A stretch of 64,000 nt of DNA, taken from positions 123,977 to 187,976 of the forward strand of contig NZ_AAVU01000007.1 of NCBI RefSeq assembly GCF_000169095.1, given 5' to 3'. Positions 56,026 to 63,887 of the stretch are shown in pieces. Positions within the stretch are counted from its first letter, which is position 1; the number at the start of each line of letters is the position of its first letter. The DNA comes from Lyngbya sp. PCC 8106 (GTDB lineage: Bacteria; Cyanobacteriota; Cyanobacteriia; Cyanobacteriales; Microcoleaceae). The translations under genes and the position numbers were made by a program. Below the pieces are notes generated by a model. The model saw only the letters and a list, made by a program, of their open reading frames with translations. It had not been told where the DNA came from and searched no databases.

Positions 56026-56910
56026 TTAATGCGTCTGGGTTTGGGGTTCATTTACAGTATTGTTTTGCATCCAATTAATTAAAACCACCAACAATCCTAA
56101 CATTAACGCCGAATAAAGATCGCCTCCCCAACTATCGTGAAGCCAATGAAATAATCCATCTTGACCCGTACCATGAAAGAGAGTCAGCAGAGTATTTCTA
56201 ATAATATTGGCGACAACACTAATTAGGGCTGCACTCACTAAAAATAAAGTGCTTTTTGTCCGATCCGAAGCAATACCCGTCCAATACAATAGCATTAACC
56301 CCACATATAAACTGGTAAATAGCATCTTCAGTCCGGCACAATGGGGAGCCACTTCAACAATTTGTCCATTCACAAATAGATAAACTTGGTCAACCGTTAC
56401 ATTCAGATTAAACTGAACCAAAATAAATCCGGCAACGCTGGCAATAAATTTTTGTAAAGGAAACGCCAACGGTTCGATTAAATAGGGTAAATGAGTGGGA
56501 GTCGCCAACGCCACAAAAATTAACGGCCATTTTTGCAATCTTAAACCCGGAATTCCTTTTAGCCACAAACACAGTCCTGCTAACACAATGGGAAACGAAA
56601 GATTTACCAAATCTGATAAACCTGACCAATAACATAATCCCCCAATCATCAGCAAAATCGCACCCGCAGGATGGCTAATATTTGCTAGTTGACTCCACTG
56701 CGATCGCAAAGTCCAAGCAATATAAGCCGCAAACGGTAAACCAATCAAACCATGACTAAAATATTCATGTTCGATGCTGATACTTTTTTCGAGCCAACCG
56801 TGATACCAATAAATTAATAAAGGAGCATACAACAGCACCAAAAGCACTACCAAAGCGGCATTCAACAGATATCGCTCAATCGCAATCGGAATTTTACGTT
56901 CAATGTGCAT
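56026..56910 (-). CDS. crtB: Cyanoexosortase B
   Basis: A membrane cysteine transpeptidase-like enzyme of the exosortase group, which cuts sorting signals at the membrane. The catalytic set is in order: Cys in APHCAGLKM, Arg in VANIIRNTLL, and His in WLHDSWGG. About eight hydrophobic segments span the protein. The preferred ATG is 56910 (MHIERK); 56967 would add 19 polar residues. The gene heads the exopolysaccharide operon here, as is typical for exosortase loci. Name crtB is used for this cyanobacterial exosortase, not the phytoene synthase. Confidence 0.9.
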   Translation of the reverse strand: MHIERKIPIAIERYLLNAALVVLLVLLYAPLLIYWYHGWLEKSISIEHEYFSHGLIGLPFAAYIAWTLRSQWSQLANISHPAGAILLMIGGLCYWSGLSDLVNLSFPIVLAGLCLWLKGIPGLRLQKWPLIFVALATPTHLPYLIEPLAFPLQKFIASVAGFILVQFNLNVTVDQVYLFVNGQIVEVAPHCAGLKMLFTSLYVGLMLLYWTGIASDRTKSTLFLVSAALISVVANIIRNTLLTLFHGTGQDGLFHWLHDSWGGDLYSALMLGLLVVLINWMQNNTVNEPQTQTH

Positions 56911-56990
56911 TGTTCTTACTAACCCTGTATTTAATGAGTCCCGATCAAAAGTTTTCCCAAAAGGCAAAAGAATTCATCATTCTACATTCA

Positions 56991-57114
56991 TATAGCAATA
57001 AGAAATCATTTGTAAATGACTTTGCCCCAAACTTCCAATTCTCCGCCCCCCTAGCCCCCCAATTCTGGGGGGTGATCTCGATTGCTTTTTTACAAATCAG
57101 GTAACATTGCTATA
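56991..57114. mobile_element. MITE-like element with imperfect terminal repeats
   Basis: A 124-base element begins TATAGCAAT and ends in its complement ATTGCTATA. Both ends then hold TTTGTAAA as inner complements, with a variable stretch between. The middle has CCCCCC-AATTCT-GGGGGG, which would fold into a G/C hairpin. It lies upstream of the exosortase gene and carries no gene. The terminal TATA may be a TA target duplication. Confidence 0.55.
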
Positions 57115-57169
57115 GTTGAGTTTTACCACCTCCACTCCCCATCTTCCTAAAAAACAATTCTTTAATTGA

Positions 57170-58315
57170 CTAATTTATTCCTAAAACCGATTTAATGGCA
57201 GCAACTACATAATTAACTTGATCGTTGCTCAATCCAGGATACATCGGCAGAGAGAGGATTTGACGACTCAGCATTTCCGCCATGGGAAAATCACCTTCAG
57301 AATATCCCAAATATTTGTAAGCGGGTTGCAAATGACAAGGGATCGGATAGTGAATTCCAGTTTGCACACCCAATTGAGACAATTTGGCTTGTAGCGTATC
57401 GCGATCAACGATACATTCCTCTGTTACCCGCAGCACATACAGATGATAAACATGACCCTGTTCACATTGGTTTTCAATCGGGATAATACCTTGTTCTCGT
57501 AGAGGTAACAGCCAAGTATCATACTGTTCAGCCGCAAAATTGCGATCATTATTCCAATCTTCTAAATACGGGAGTTTCACATTTAAAATCGCCGCTTGGA
57601 TTGTATCTAGACGGCTATTGGTTCCCAATTCCATGTGAACATATTTTTTCGGTGCGCCATAATTTCTGAGGCTTTTCATTTTTTGCGCTACATTTTCGCT
57701 GCGAGTCATCACCATTCCGCCATCGCCAAACGCACCAAGATTTTTACTCGGATAGAAGCTAAAAGCCGCAGCTATCCCCACTGAACCCGCTCGATAACCT
57801 TCTCGTTGGGCGAGGTGGGCTTGGGCTGCATCTTCAAAGATCACTAGGTTATGGGTATTTGCCAACTCCATCAAGGCTCTTGGCGAAACCATTTGGCCGT
57901 AGAGATGAACAGGAATGATTGCTTTTGTTTTTGGGGTAATTGCTTTTTGGGCAGCGTCTAGGTCAATTAAAGCAGTCTGAGGGTCACAATCGACGAGAAT
58001 AGGAGTGGCACCCGAGTGAAGTACACCAATCGCAGTTGCAATAAAGGTATTGGCAGGTAAAATCACTTCATCACCTTGACCCACCCCGCAAGCTTGCAAG
58101 CCTAAGGCGATCGCATCGGTACCACAAGCAACCCCGATCCCATATTTTGTCCCACTGGCTTCGGCAAAGGCGGTTTCAAATTCTCCTAAAACTTGACCCA
58201 TAATAAAATCTCCCTTGTCCACAACCGCTTGGATTGCCTGTTCGATCTGAGATTGTATGGCTTGTTGTTTGAGCTTGAGATCTACAAAAGGAATCGGGGT
58301 TAAAGTGCTAGTCAT
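57170..58315 (-). CDS. DegT/DnrJ/EryC1/StrS aminotransferase
   Basis: A PLP-dependent sugar aminotransferase of 381 residues, of the type that makes amino sugars for polysaccharides. Marks: LKLKQQAIQSQIEQAI at the N-terminus, IEDAAQAHLAQ-like block (FEDAAQAH), and the PLP Lys191 in PSKNLGAFGDGGM. The C-terminal YHLYVLR and GVQTGIHYPIP are also typical. Its position by the exosortase/Wzc genes suggests a role in that polysaccharide. Confidence 0.93.
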   Translation of the reverse strand: MTSTLTPIPFVDLKLKQQAIQSQIEQAIQAVVDKGDFIMGQVLGEFETAFAEASGTKYGIGVACGTDAIALGLQACGVGQGDEVILPANTFIATAIGVLHSGATPILVDCDPQTALIDLDAAQKAITPKTKAIIPVHLYGQMVSPRALMELANTHNLVIFEDAAQAHLAQREGYRAGSVGIAAAFSFYPSKNLGAFGDGGMVMTRSENVAQKMKSLRNYGAPKKYVHMELGTNSRLDTIQAAILNVKLPYLEDWNNDRNFAAEQYDTWLLPLREQGIIPIENQCEQGHVYHLYVLRVTEECIVDRDTLQAKLSQLGVQTGIHYPIPCHLQPAYKYLGYSEGDFPMAEMLSRQILSLPMYPGLSNDQVNYVVAAIKSVLGIN

Positions 58316-58680
58316 CGCAAGTTTCCGTTGAATTTTTTTATAGTAAGTACAGGGGCAATTGCCCAGAAGCTTTAAATTTGAGAGGGTTTGAGGGTCACAA
58401 GGCCAGGGGAGTCAACCTACGCAAGTTCAGTCGCCGAATCTGGGGGCTTGAACCTGATGGACTCAGCCGATCTGGGCATCAATAGCATAGCTTAGGAAAA
58501 CGGGGAATTTGTGTGATCTCAAGTCACAGGAGTCTTTCCCCAGGTCTAGAAAAAACTTGCCAGCTCTGCCTTTAGACAGAGTTTTATTAATTTCGTCAAG
58601 TTTTAGCAATAAAAGTTTGCAATTATTGAAATATTTAGTTACATTGAGAGTAATCAATGATCAACACCGAGTTTTTATAG
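58316..58680. other. 365-bp intergenic region with several hairpins
   Basis: No protein gene that I can support. The part 58410-58545 is more GC-rich than its surroundings. It can form GTTCA/TGAAC, GATG/CATC with inner CAG/CTG, and GGGGAA/TTCCCC enclosing TGTGA/TCACA. A palindrome GGGCAATTGCCC lies near 58350. It could hold a small RNA or leader, and the promoters of the two divergent genes. Confidence 0.4.
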
Positions 58681-59058
58681 ATGAGTATGTTTTCTAACTT
58701 AATCCCTACACCCGAACCGATGAAGGCTCAATCTCGCGTACAAAACCTAAAAAGTCGCTTAGATTGGGGTGAGCCTGCTTTAACGATTATCGATGCACGT
58801 AGCCGCGAAGCTTTCAACGCCAGTCATATCCAAGGTGCTATTTCTTTACCGATGGATGTATTAGTCAGTCGCATCGGAGAAACCATTGAACCCGCTCGCG
58901 ATATTTATGTTTATGGCGACACCGACGAAGAAACAGCACAAGTTGCTACTCAACTGCGTGAAGCAGGTTATCCGAATGTTGCAGAGTTAACTGGTGGGTT
59001 GGCTGCGTGGAAAGCTGTTGGTTATCCCGTTGAAGCCATTAGTGGAATTACAGCCTAA
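58681..59058 (+). CDS. Rhodanese-like domain without the catalytic Cys
   Basis: A single rhodanese fold of 125 residues: LTIIDARSREAFNASHIQGAIS at the start (the CH2A-like motif) and YPNVAELTGGLAAWKAVGYPV at the end. The active-site loop, where enzymes have a Cys after the fourth strand (V-Y-C), reads IYVYGDTDEE, with Gly for Cys. It is therefore probably a non-catalytic, sulfur- or partner-binding protein. The first ATG is used; a second lies at 58687. There is no signal peptide. Confidence 0.85.
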   Translation: MSMFSNLIPTPEPMKAQSRVQNLKSRLDWGEPALTIIDARSREAFNASHIQGAISLPMDVLVSRIGETIEPARDIYVYGDTDEETAQVATQLREAGYPNVAELTGGLAAWKAVGYPVEAISGITA

Positions 59059-59541
59059 ACCTTGTTTAATCTCCCTTTTAATATAATACAAATCGCGATT
59101 AGATGAGAGTCTTGCAGAAGAAGTTTCTGTAGGACTTATTTTTTTGAGCCAAAACTATTAACAATGTTTTATATAGCAATATTGAATGAGTTGTAAACTT
59201 TCAGCAGCCAAAATGCCCGCACTACAAGCTTTCTAATCTCGTGAGCCTTCACAAATAATTTTTTAATTTCATTCATAACATTTAGAAAATATAACATAAG
59301 TTATACATTCTGTAATAGATTTTATCTTCATAAGCCTTGCTTTTCAATAAAGCTTAATAATATTTGTATTGATTTTGAGTCAATAGAGAACAGAGAAATG
59401 TATAATATTATGCACTAAGTTAAGTGACAGTCCAGACAGAAAACAACAAAAACTCGTGAAAGAACTTATTAAGACTTGAGTTGGGTCAATTCTATCAATT
59501 TATGATGGTGATGTATTAAGCAGATTAAGGAATCATCGACA
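59059..59541. other. 483-bp AT-rich intergenic region
   Basis: No gene that I can support. It contains a TATAGCAAT stretch near 59173 like the end of the MITE-like element at 56991, but no matching second end. The last 150 bases are likely the promoter and leader of the peptidoglycan-binding protein gene. Confidence 0.4.
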
Positions 59542-60219
59542 ATGAACTCAGTTCTCTTTTTTCATTTTAATTTCAGTTTGAATCTGTTGATCACTTTTCG
59601 ACTCGAAGTTTTAACTCAAAGATTTAAACTCAAAGAATATTATCGGAAAATATATAAATTTTTCTCAATGTTTTTCTTGATAACAGCGATACTCCTGGGA
59701 GTGAATGCAGCATTTGCTCTCCAACAAGGAAATCGAGGCATTAAAGTCGTTGAACTTCAGAAAAAATTACATAAAATTGGTTATTTTGATGGACAAATTA
59801 CAGGTTATTATGGAACTCTCACTCAAAATGCCGTTAGCCAATTTCAGGCGACTAATGGACTCACAGTAGATGGGATTGCAGGTTATAAAACTCTTGCAGC
59901 ATTGGGATTATCAGAAGCGATTACCACTCAAACTTCTCAACACACCTCCCTCCTCAAATTAGGAAGTAGTGGTTCTCTGGTGATCGAACTTCAGCAACAT
60001 CTACAAGTTCTGGGATATTATGATGGACTGATGACAGGTTATTATGATCTTTCTACACAACAAGCCGTGATTCTCTTTCAGATGGATGTTGGACTAAAAT
60101 CTGATGGTATTGTCGGCCCTCTTACCCAAGCGGCAATTGAATCCCAGTTCAACTCACCCCCAGTTTCAACATCGACCTCAACTCCTTTATCTTTACCCAA
60201 TCGGGGAGATATTCGCTAA
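59542..60219 (+). CDS. Peptidoglycan-binding protein with two PG_binding_1 domains
   Basis: 225 residues. Two PG-binding domains each carry the VxxLQxxLxxxGYFDG...YG/DxxTxxAVxxFQ...VDG layout: residues about 66-120 (VVELQKKLHKIGYFDGQ, FQATNGLTVDGIAG) and about 137-195 (VIELQQHLQVLGYYDGL, FQMDVGLKSDGIVG). The hydrophobic MFFLITAILLGVNAAFA before the first domain is a signal peptide or anchor, and its Met (59668) may be the true start. A Ser/Thr/Pro-rich tail follows. It should bind the cell wall, with no catalytic domain. Confidence 0.85.
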   Translation: MNSVLFFHFNFSLNLLITFRLEVLTQRFKLKEYYRKIYKFFSMFFLITAILLGVNAAFALQQGNRGIKVVELQKKLHKIGYFDGQITGYYGTLTQNAVSQFQATNGLTVDGIAGYKTLAALGLSEAITTQTSQHTSLLKLGSSGSLVIELQQHLQVLGYYDGLMTGYYDLSTQQAVILFQMDVGLKSDGIVGPLTQAAIESQFNSPPVSTSTSTPLSLPNRGDIR

Positions 60220-60323
60220 CTTCACGAGTTTAAAAGTTTGTGGTGTAAATTAGAAGATAATCAAGGACAACCGCTCTATATTTTTACTAAAGTATCACCG
60301 TAAAGGAAATAAGGAAAGACAGA

Positions 60324-60500
60324 ATGGGGCGTTTACGTCAAAAATCCTGTACACTTTGTCAACAGTCTGAATCTGTACTTTATCGCATTCAGTATGATCA
60401 ATCAAATCAATGGATATTTGTTTGTCGTTGCTGTTGGGAACAAGTGAGTCAAAATAATCCCTATTATGTTTATGGCGGAACTTGGAAGGCAAAAAAATAA
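60324..60500 (+). CDS. Small zinc-ribbon-like protein, 58 aa
   Basis: A conserved-looking short gene. It begins MGRLRQKSCTLCQQSESV and has CTLC (Cys-x2-Cys) near residue 9 and CRCC near residue 34, which could form one zinc ribbon. The end is NPYYVYGGTWKAKK. An AAGGAAAG ribosome binding site lies about ten bases before the ATG. From memory, similar short proteins occur in many cyanobacteria. A role in RNA or DNA binding is only a guess. Confidence 0.75.
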   Translation: MGRLRQKSCTLCQQSESVLYRIQYDQSNQWIFVCRCCWEQVSQNNPYYVYGGTWKAKK

Positions 60501-60606
60501 TTAGGAAAGAGATCTTTTAACCAGTCGCCCTAATTAGAACTAAAGTATGCCTAGATTATTTACTACACTCATCATAACATTTTACGGCTAATTTAACTCA
60601 AATATT

Positions 60607-61527
60607 TTACGAGATAAAACCGATCATTCCAGTGAATAAACTCGGCAAAAATAAGTAACCATCCAACACAATATTATAAGTATTTCGGGGGGTTTGCGGT
60701 GTTACCATCCAAATCGCAATCAGATTCAACAAAATACAAGGAACCACCACTCCAGGAGAGAGAATCCAAATCTGTTGAGTCCAACTCCAAACCATAACCA
60801 ATAGCAGCACTAAATTTAACCCTGTCCAAAAAATCCGAGTTCCTCGAACGCCAATAATTAAGGGTAAAGTTTGTACTCCTTTTTCTTGGTCAGAATCTAT
60901 ATCTCGAATATCAAATAAATGAGAATTTGTGCCGACAAATATTAACAAAAAGAAAGTAACTAATGTTGTAAAATAGTTAAAGCTAACCTGAGCATAAGCC
61001 AAGGGTACAGCAATCAAAGCATAAGTTATCACTCCACAAACAATCCAAGCTTTGATTCCCGGTATATCTTTAGGACGATACCAGTTTAGATTTCCTTGTT
61101 GTTGGAGAGGGAACAATGGCACCCCATAACTCAAGGGTAAAAGTCCGCCCCAACTTACAAATTGAACTGATGAAGGAGCCTGATATAATAAGAATACAAA
61201 AATTAAAATTGCAGTTGAAAGTAGCAATAAATTTCCCGGTTTTCTGACAAAAGACTGTAATCTTGAATCGGGACTTTTTTGAACGTAAGAGTCAACAATT
61301 CGATCTAGATTGTAGGGAATTAAAGCCGCAGCAAAGAGAAAAATAGTAGGACGCCAATCTATCGGCAAATTGAGGGCGGTTTGAACAAAAAAGACTAGAG
61401 AAGCGATTCCCCCCGCAACCCAAATATTAGAATAAACAATTAACGATAAAAATTGTTCATAGAAATATTTACCCAGTTGAGAGAGCTTTTGAATAGATTG
61501 ACCTTCAAAAAACATAAATTTTGGCAT
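60607..61527 (-). CDS. UbiA-family prenyltransferase-like protein
   Basis: A membrane protein of 306 residues with about eight helices. The two Asp-rich motifs of the UbiA family are present: NLDRIVD near residue 75 and DIRDIDSDQEKG near residue 200. It probably transfers a prenyl chain to an aromatic or other acceptor, but the substrate is unknown. The N-terminal 30 residues are polar and may be shortened in the real protein. Confidence 0.85.
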   Translation of the reverse strand: MPKFMFFEGQSIQKLSQLGKYFYEQFLSLIVYSNIWVAGGIASLVFFVQTALNLPIDWRPTIFLFAAALIPYNLDRIVDSYVQKSPDSRLQSFVRKPGNLLLLSTAILIFVFLLYQAPSSVQFVSWGGLLPLSYGVPLFPLQQQGNLNWYRPKDIPGIKAWIVCGVITYALIAVPLAYAQVSFNYFTTLVTFFLLIFVGTNSHLFDIRDIDSDQEKGVQTLPLIIGVRGTRIFWTGLNLVLLLVMVWSWTQQIWILSPGVVVPCILLNLIAIWMVTPQTPRNTYNIVLDGYLFLPSLFTGMIGFIS

Positions 61528-61768
61528 TCAAATCCCTAACTTGTAAAATCACTGCAAAAGCGATTTAGAAGGAGAAAATAAGCCCAAATTAAAACGAGGA
61601 GTGTGGCTAAAATGATCATGGCTATTTTGTGGGGTTTGACTATCAAGCAAATTTGCTGTAAAGGAAGCTAGACTTTGGTTTTTATCCCATCGATGATGCT
61701 TTTTTGCTAACTCTATCCTCTACAGCATTGTATCGTACATCATTCATTCCTTAATAAATCGAGAAACC

Positions 61769-61987
61769 TTAGCGAATTTCCAAAGCTTCTGTGATGTCTT
61801 TATCAATTCCCCAAGATTCTTTAATAATCTCGCGGAACAGATTTTCCCGAATGATGGTACTTTTATATAAATCGATTAAAAGCTCTTTTGCTTCTTCTTT
61901 AGAGATTGTATCTACTTTTCGAGCAAAAGATTGTACTTGAAACTCTTGTTCTAAGGATATATTTTTGTCTTGATTTTGATTATTCAT
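61769..61987 (-). CDS. nblA: Phycobilisome degradation protein NblA
   Basis: A 72-residue helical adaptor that directs phycobilisome proteins to Clp degradation in nutrient stress. The family pattern is clear: SLEQEFQVQSFARKV then EEAKELLIDLYKSTIIRENLFREIIKESWGI. The C-terminal ALEIR tail extends beyond the usual end. A GGAG ribosome binding site lies 8-9 bases before the ATG. A possible sigma70-type promoter is placed upstream (separate entry). This gene fixes the organism as phycobilisome-bearing. Confidence 0.93.
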   Translation of the reverse strand: MNNQNQDKNISLEQEFQVQSFARKVDTISKEEAKELLIDLYKSTIIRENLFREIIKESWGIDKDITEALEIR

Positions 61988-62306
61988 GGTGAAATCTCCG
62001 TTGAGTTAACGCTGAACCTCTGAAATCGAATCTCTCAGTCAGACACTCAGCTTTATCCTTTACATTAACTATTGTAACGAATTCACGAAGAAATGTGTCA
62101 CACTCTTGAAAAAATACTCCTTTCGTTGTAGGCGTGTTGCTGATCTACCTCAATGGACGGAGTATACTGCGTCTCCAACTTCTGGAGTATCGGGTTGTTG
62201 TCGCGTTAAGCAGAGGGAGTCATCAGGGTAATTACTGAACGTTGAGAATATTTTGAGATCAAAAATAGAGGTTGTCTCCGTATAAATATGAATTCCTTCT
62301 GTTAAA
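61988..62306. other. Leader and promoter region upstream of nblA
   Basis: It holds the nblA leader and promoter boxes. The distal part overlaps a minus-strand reading-frame fragment described separately. I found no NtcA site (GTA-N8-TAC), although nblA is often nitrogen-controlled. Confidence 0.5.
62071..62101 (-). promoter_or_regulatory. Possible nblA promoter
   Basis: On the minus strand, TACAAT (complement of 62071-62076) makes a good -10 box. GTGACA (complement of 62096-62101) resembles a -35 box, with a 19-base spacer, longer than the ideal 17. The position, about 85-115 bases upstream of nblA, fits. Confidence 0.35.
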
Positions 62307-62350
62307 CTCTTAATAGATTGGTAGGCTGCATCAGACTCGAGAACTATTAA
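62150..62350 (-). pseudogene. Orphan reading frame fragment without a start, running into the repeats
   Basis: A minus-strand frame is open from just inside repeat copy 1 to TGA at 62150-62152. It reads like a protein end (SLTEGIHIYTETTS, then SLCLTRQQPDTPEVGDAVYS). It has no ATG, GTG or TTG. It may be the 3' end of a lost gene whose 5' part was replaced by the repeats, or a chance frame of 66 codons. I do not recognise the protein. Confidence 0.3.
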
Positions 62351-62558
62351 TTACATTATTAACTGAAAAATCTGATGCGCCCTACGGTTACTCTTAATAG
62401 ATTGGTAGGCTGCATCAGACTCGAGAACTATTAATTATATTATTAACTGAAAAATCTGATGCGCCCTACGGTTACTCTTAATAGATTGGTAGGGTGCATC
62501 AGACTCGAGAACTATTAATTACATTATTAACTGAAAAATCTGATGCACCCTACGGTTG
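62307..62558. repeat. Three tandem copies of an 84-bp hairpin repeat
   Basis: Each 84-base unit begins CTCTTAATAGATTG and holds an inverted pair around a 35-base loop: GTAGG-x-TGCATCAGA and TCTGATGC-x-CCCTAC. Stems are 62321-62335/62371-62385, 62405-62419/62455-62469 and 62489-62503/62539-62553. Copy 3 is a perfect 15-bp stem (GTAGGGTGCATCAGA); copies 1 and 2 have two mismatches. GTAGGGTGC-type palindromes are widespread in cyanobacteria. Confidence 0.9.
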
Positions 62559-62567
62559 TGATAAAAA

Positions 62568-63482
62568 TTAGTGTTTAACAACAAAAGTATCGAGCGCTAA
62601 TTTAGCCGCACCAATTGCACCTGCTTGATTGCCTAACTCTGCAACTAACACTTGTAAACCTTGACGAGAACTCACTAATACTCGCTGTTCAATTTCTGCA
62701 AGGGTACTCGGTAAAAATAATTCTGCACCCGCACTAATTCCACCGCCCAAAATAATCGCTTCTGGTGTTAAAATATAAATTAAACTCGCTAAACCCGCAC
62801 CCAATCTTCGGCCGTATTGTTGCCAATATTCTATCGCTTTTGTATCGCCCGATTTTGCTTTGGCAGCGAGTTCAGCAGGTTCTAACCCCGTTTCTCGACG
62901 AATCGCTTGCACAGAGGCATACTGTTCTAAAGACCCTTGATTTCCACTATTGCAAACCGGGCCGTCAAAATTCAACGTAATTAATCCCAATTCTCCCGCA
63001 GTTCCATTTCGCCCCACGAACAATTCACCGTTAAGAATAATCGCCCCACCAACACCCGTTCCCAAGGTTAACAAAATCAAATCTTTAAACCGACATCCTG
63101 CCCCTAACCAAGCTTCTCCTAACCCCGCACAATTAGCATCATTTGCCATCACAACAGACAAGTTTGTTTGAGCTTCTATCCAATCAGCTAACGGTACATT
63201 TTGCCAATTTTTGAGGTTAATCGCAATTTGAGAAATTCGTCCAGTCGCATCCACAGGCCCCGGTAAACCGATACCAATTCCGCCAATAGACTTAACATTT
63301 TTAGTGATTTGTAAAATAGCTTCTAACAAAACTGAAAACACGGCTTCTGGCGTCGCCGCTTGGGGAGTCGGAACCGTTAAAGACTGATAACAGTTTCCCA
63401 ACGCATCATACCGTCCCAATTTAATCGCAGATCCGCCTAAATCAACCCCAATCACTTGAGTCGAGATTTGTTGATTGTTCAT
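62568..63482 (-). CDS. ROK-family sugar kinase (glucokinase-like)
   Basis: 304 residues. The ATP-binding IGVDLGGSAIKLGRYD and catalytic NDANCAGLGEAWLGAG are clear, then LTLGTGVGGAIILNG. The ROK zinc motif (CxCGxxGCxE) is reduced to CNSGNQGSLE, keeping only the first Cys; this form is usual in cyanobacterial members. Regulator DNA-binding helices are absent, so it is an enzyme and probably phosphorylates glucose. It lies 9 bases beyond the tandem hairpin repeats. Confidence 0.9.
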   Translation of the reverse strand: MNNQQISTQVIGVDLGGSAIKLGRYDALGNCYQSLTVPTPQAATPEAVFSVLLEAILQITKNVKSIGGIGIGLPGPVDATGRISQIAINLKNWQNVPLADWIEAQTNLSVVMANDANCAGLGEAWLGAGCRFKDLILLTLGTGVGGAIILNGELFVGRNGTAGELGLITLNFDGPVCNSGNQGSLEQYASVQAIRRETGLEPAELAAKAKSGDTKAIEYWQQYGRRLGAGLASLIYILTPEAIILGGGISAGAELFLPSTLAEIEQRVLVSSRQGLQVLVAELGNQAGAIGAAKLALDTFVVKH

Positions 63483-63529
63483 AATTTTAGGATTAATGAT
63501 AGCGGATCAAAAATAACGAGTCTTTAATC

Positions 63530-63790
63530 TTACTCGACATCATCGCGATCAATACTGGTTGTGAAAATCGGTTCAACTCGGATCGCTTTTATACTGGAAG
63601 GACGAACTACCATATATTCCCCTTGCATATTTTTAATGGGAACATTGAGGAACTCATCAGAAGTATATTTGGGAATCAACTCCTTTTTATACCAGACTTG
63701 AAACTCCTGAATTGTGGCAAATCTTACTTCTTCTCGGTGTCCCCCTTCAATCATCAGATGAACCGCAAATGAACTAGGCTGCTTTGGCAT
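63530..63790 (-). CDS. Conserved hypothetical protein, 86 aa
   Basis: A small soluble protein (MIEGGHREEVRFATIQEFQVWY and YMVVRPSSIKAIRVEP). The pattern of strands resembles short conserved cyanobacterial proteins of unknown function. It ends with Asp/Glu. It lies 47 bases upstream of the ROK gene on the same strand, so they may be cotranscribed. No ribosome binding site is obvious before the ATG. Confidence 0.7.
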   Translation of the reverse strand: MPKQPSSFAVHLMIEGGHREEVRFATIQEFQVWYKKELIPKYTSDEFLNVPIKNMQGEYMVVRPSSIKAIRVEPIFTTSIDRDDVE

Positions 63791-63887
63791 AATCGATCCC
63801 CGAACGTTATAGATTCCTTTGTGTAGTCATTTTACCCCGCTCTGGGAGTTCCTAGATCACCGAAAAATGAATTATCAATCTTCCCCC

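Noticed and set aside
61988..62306. NtcA site upstream of nblA
   Set aside because: No GTA-N8-TAC with a suitable -10 was found; only a sigma70-like pair was kept at low confidence.
62307..62558. Possible CRISPR array from the three regular repeats
   Set aside because: The unit is 84 bases and the whole unit repeats; there are no short repeats with different spacers and no cas genes.
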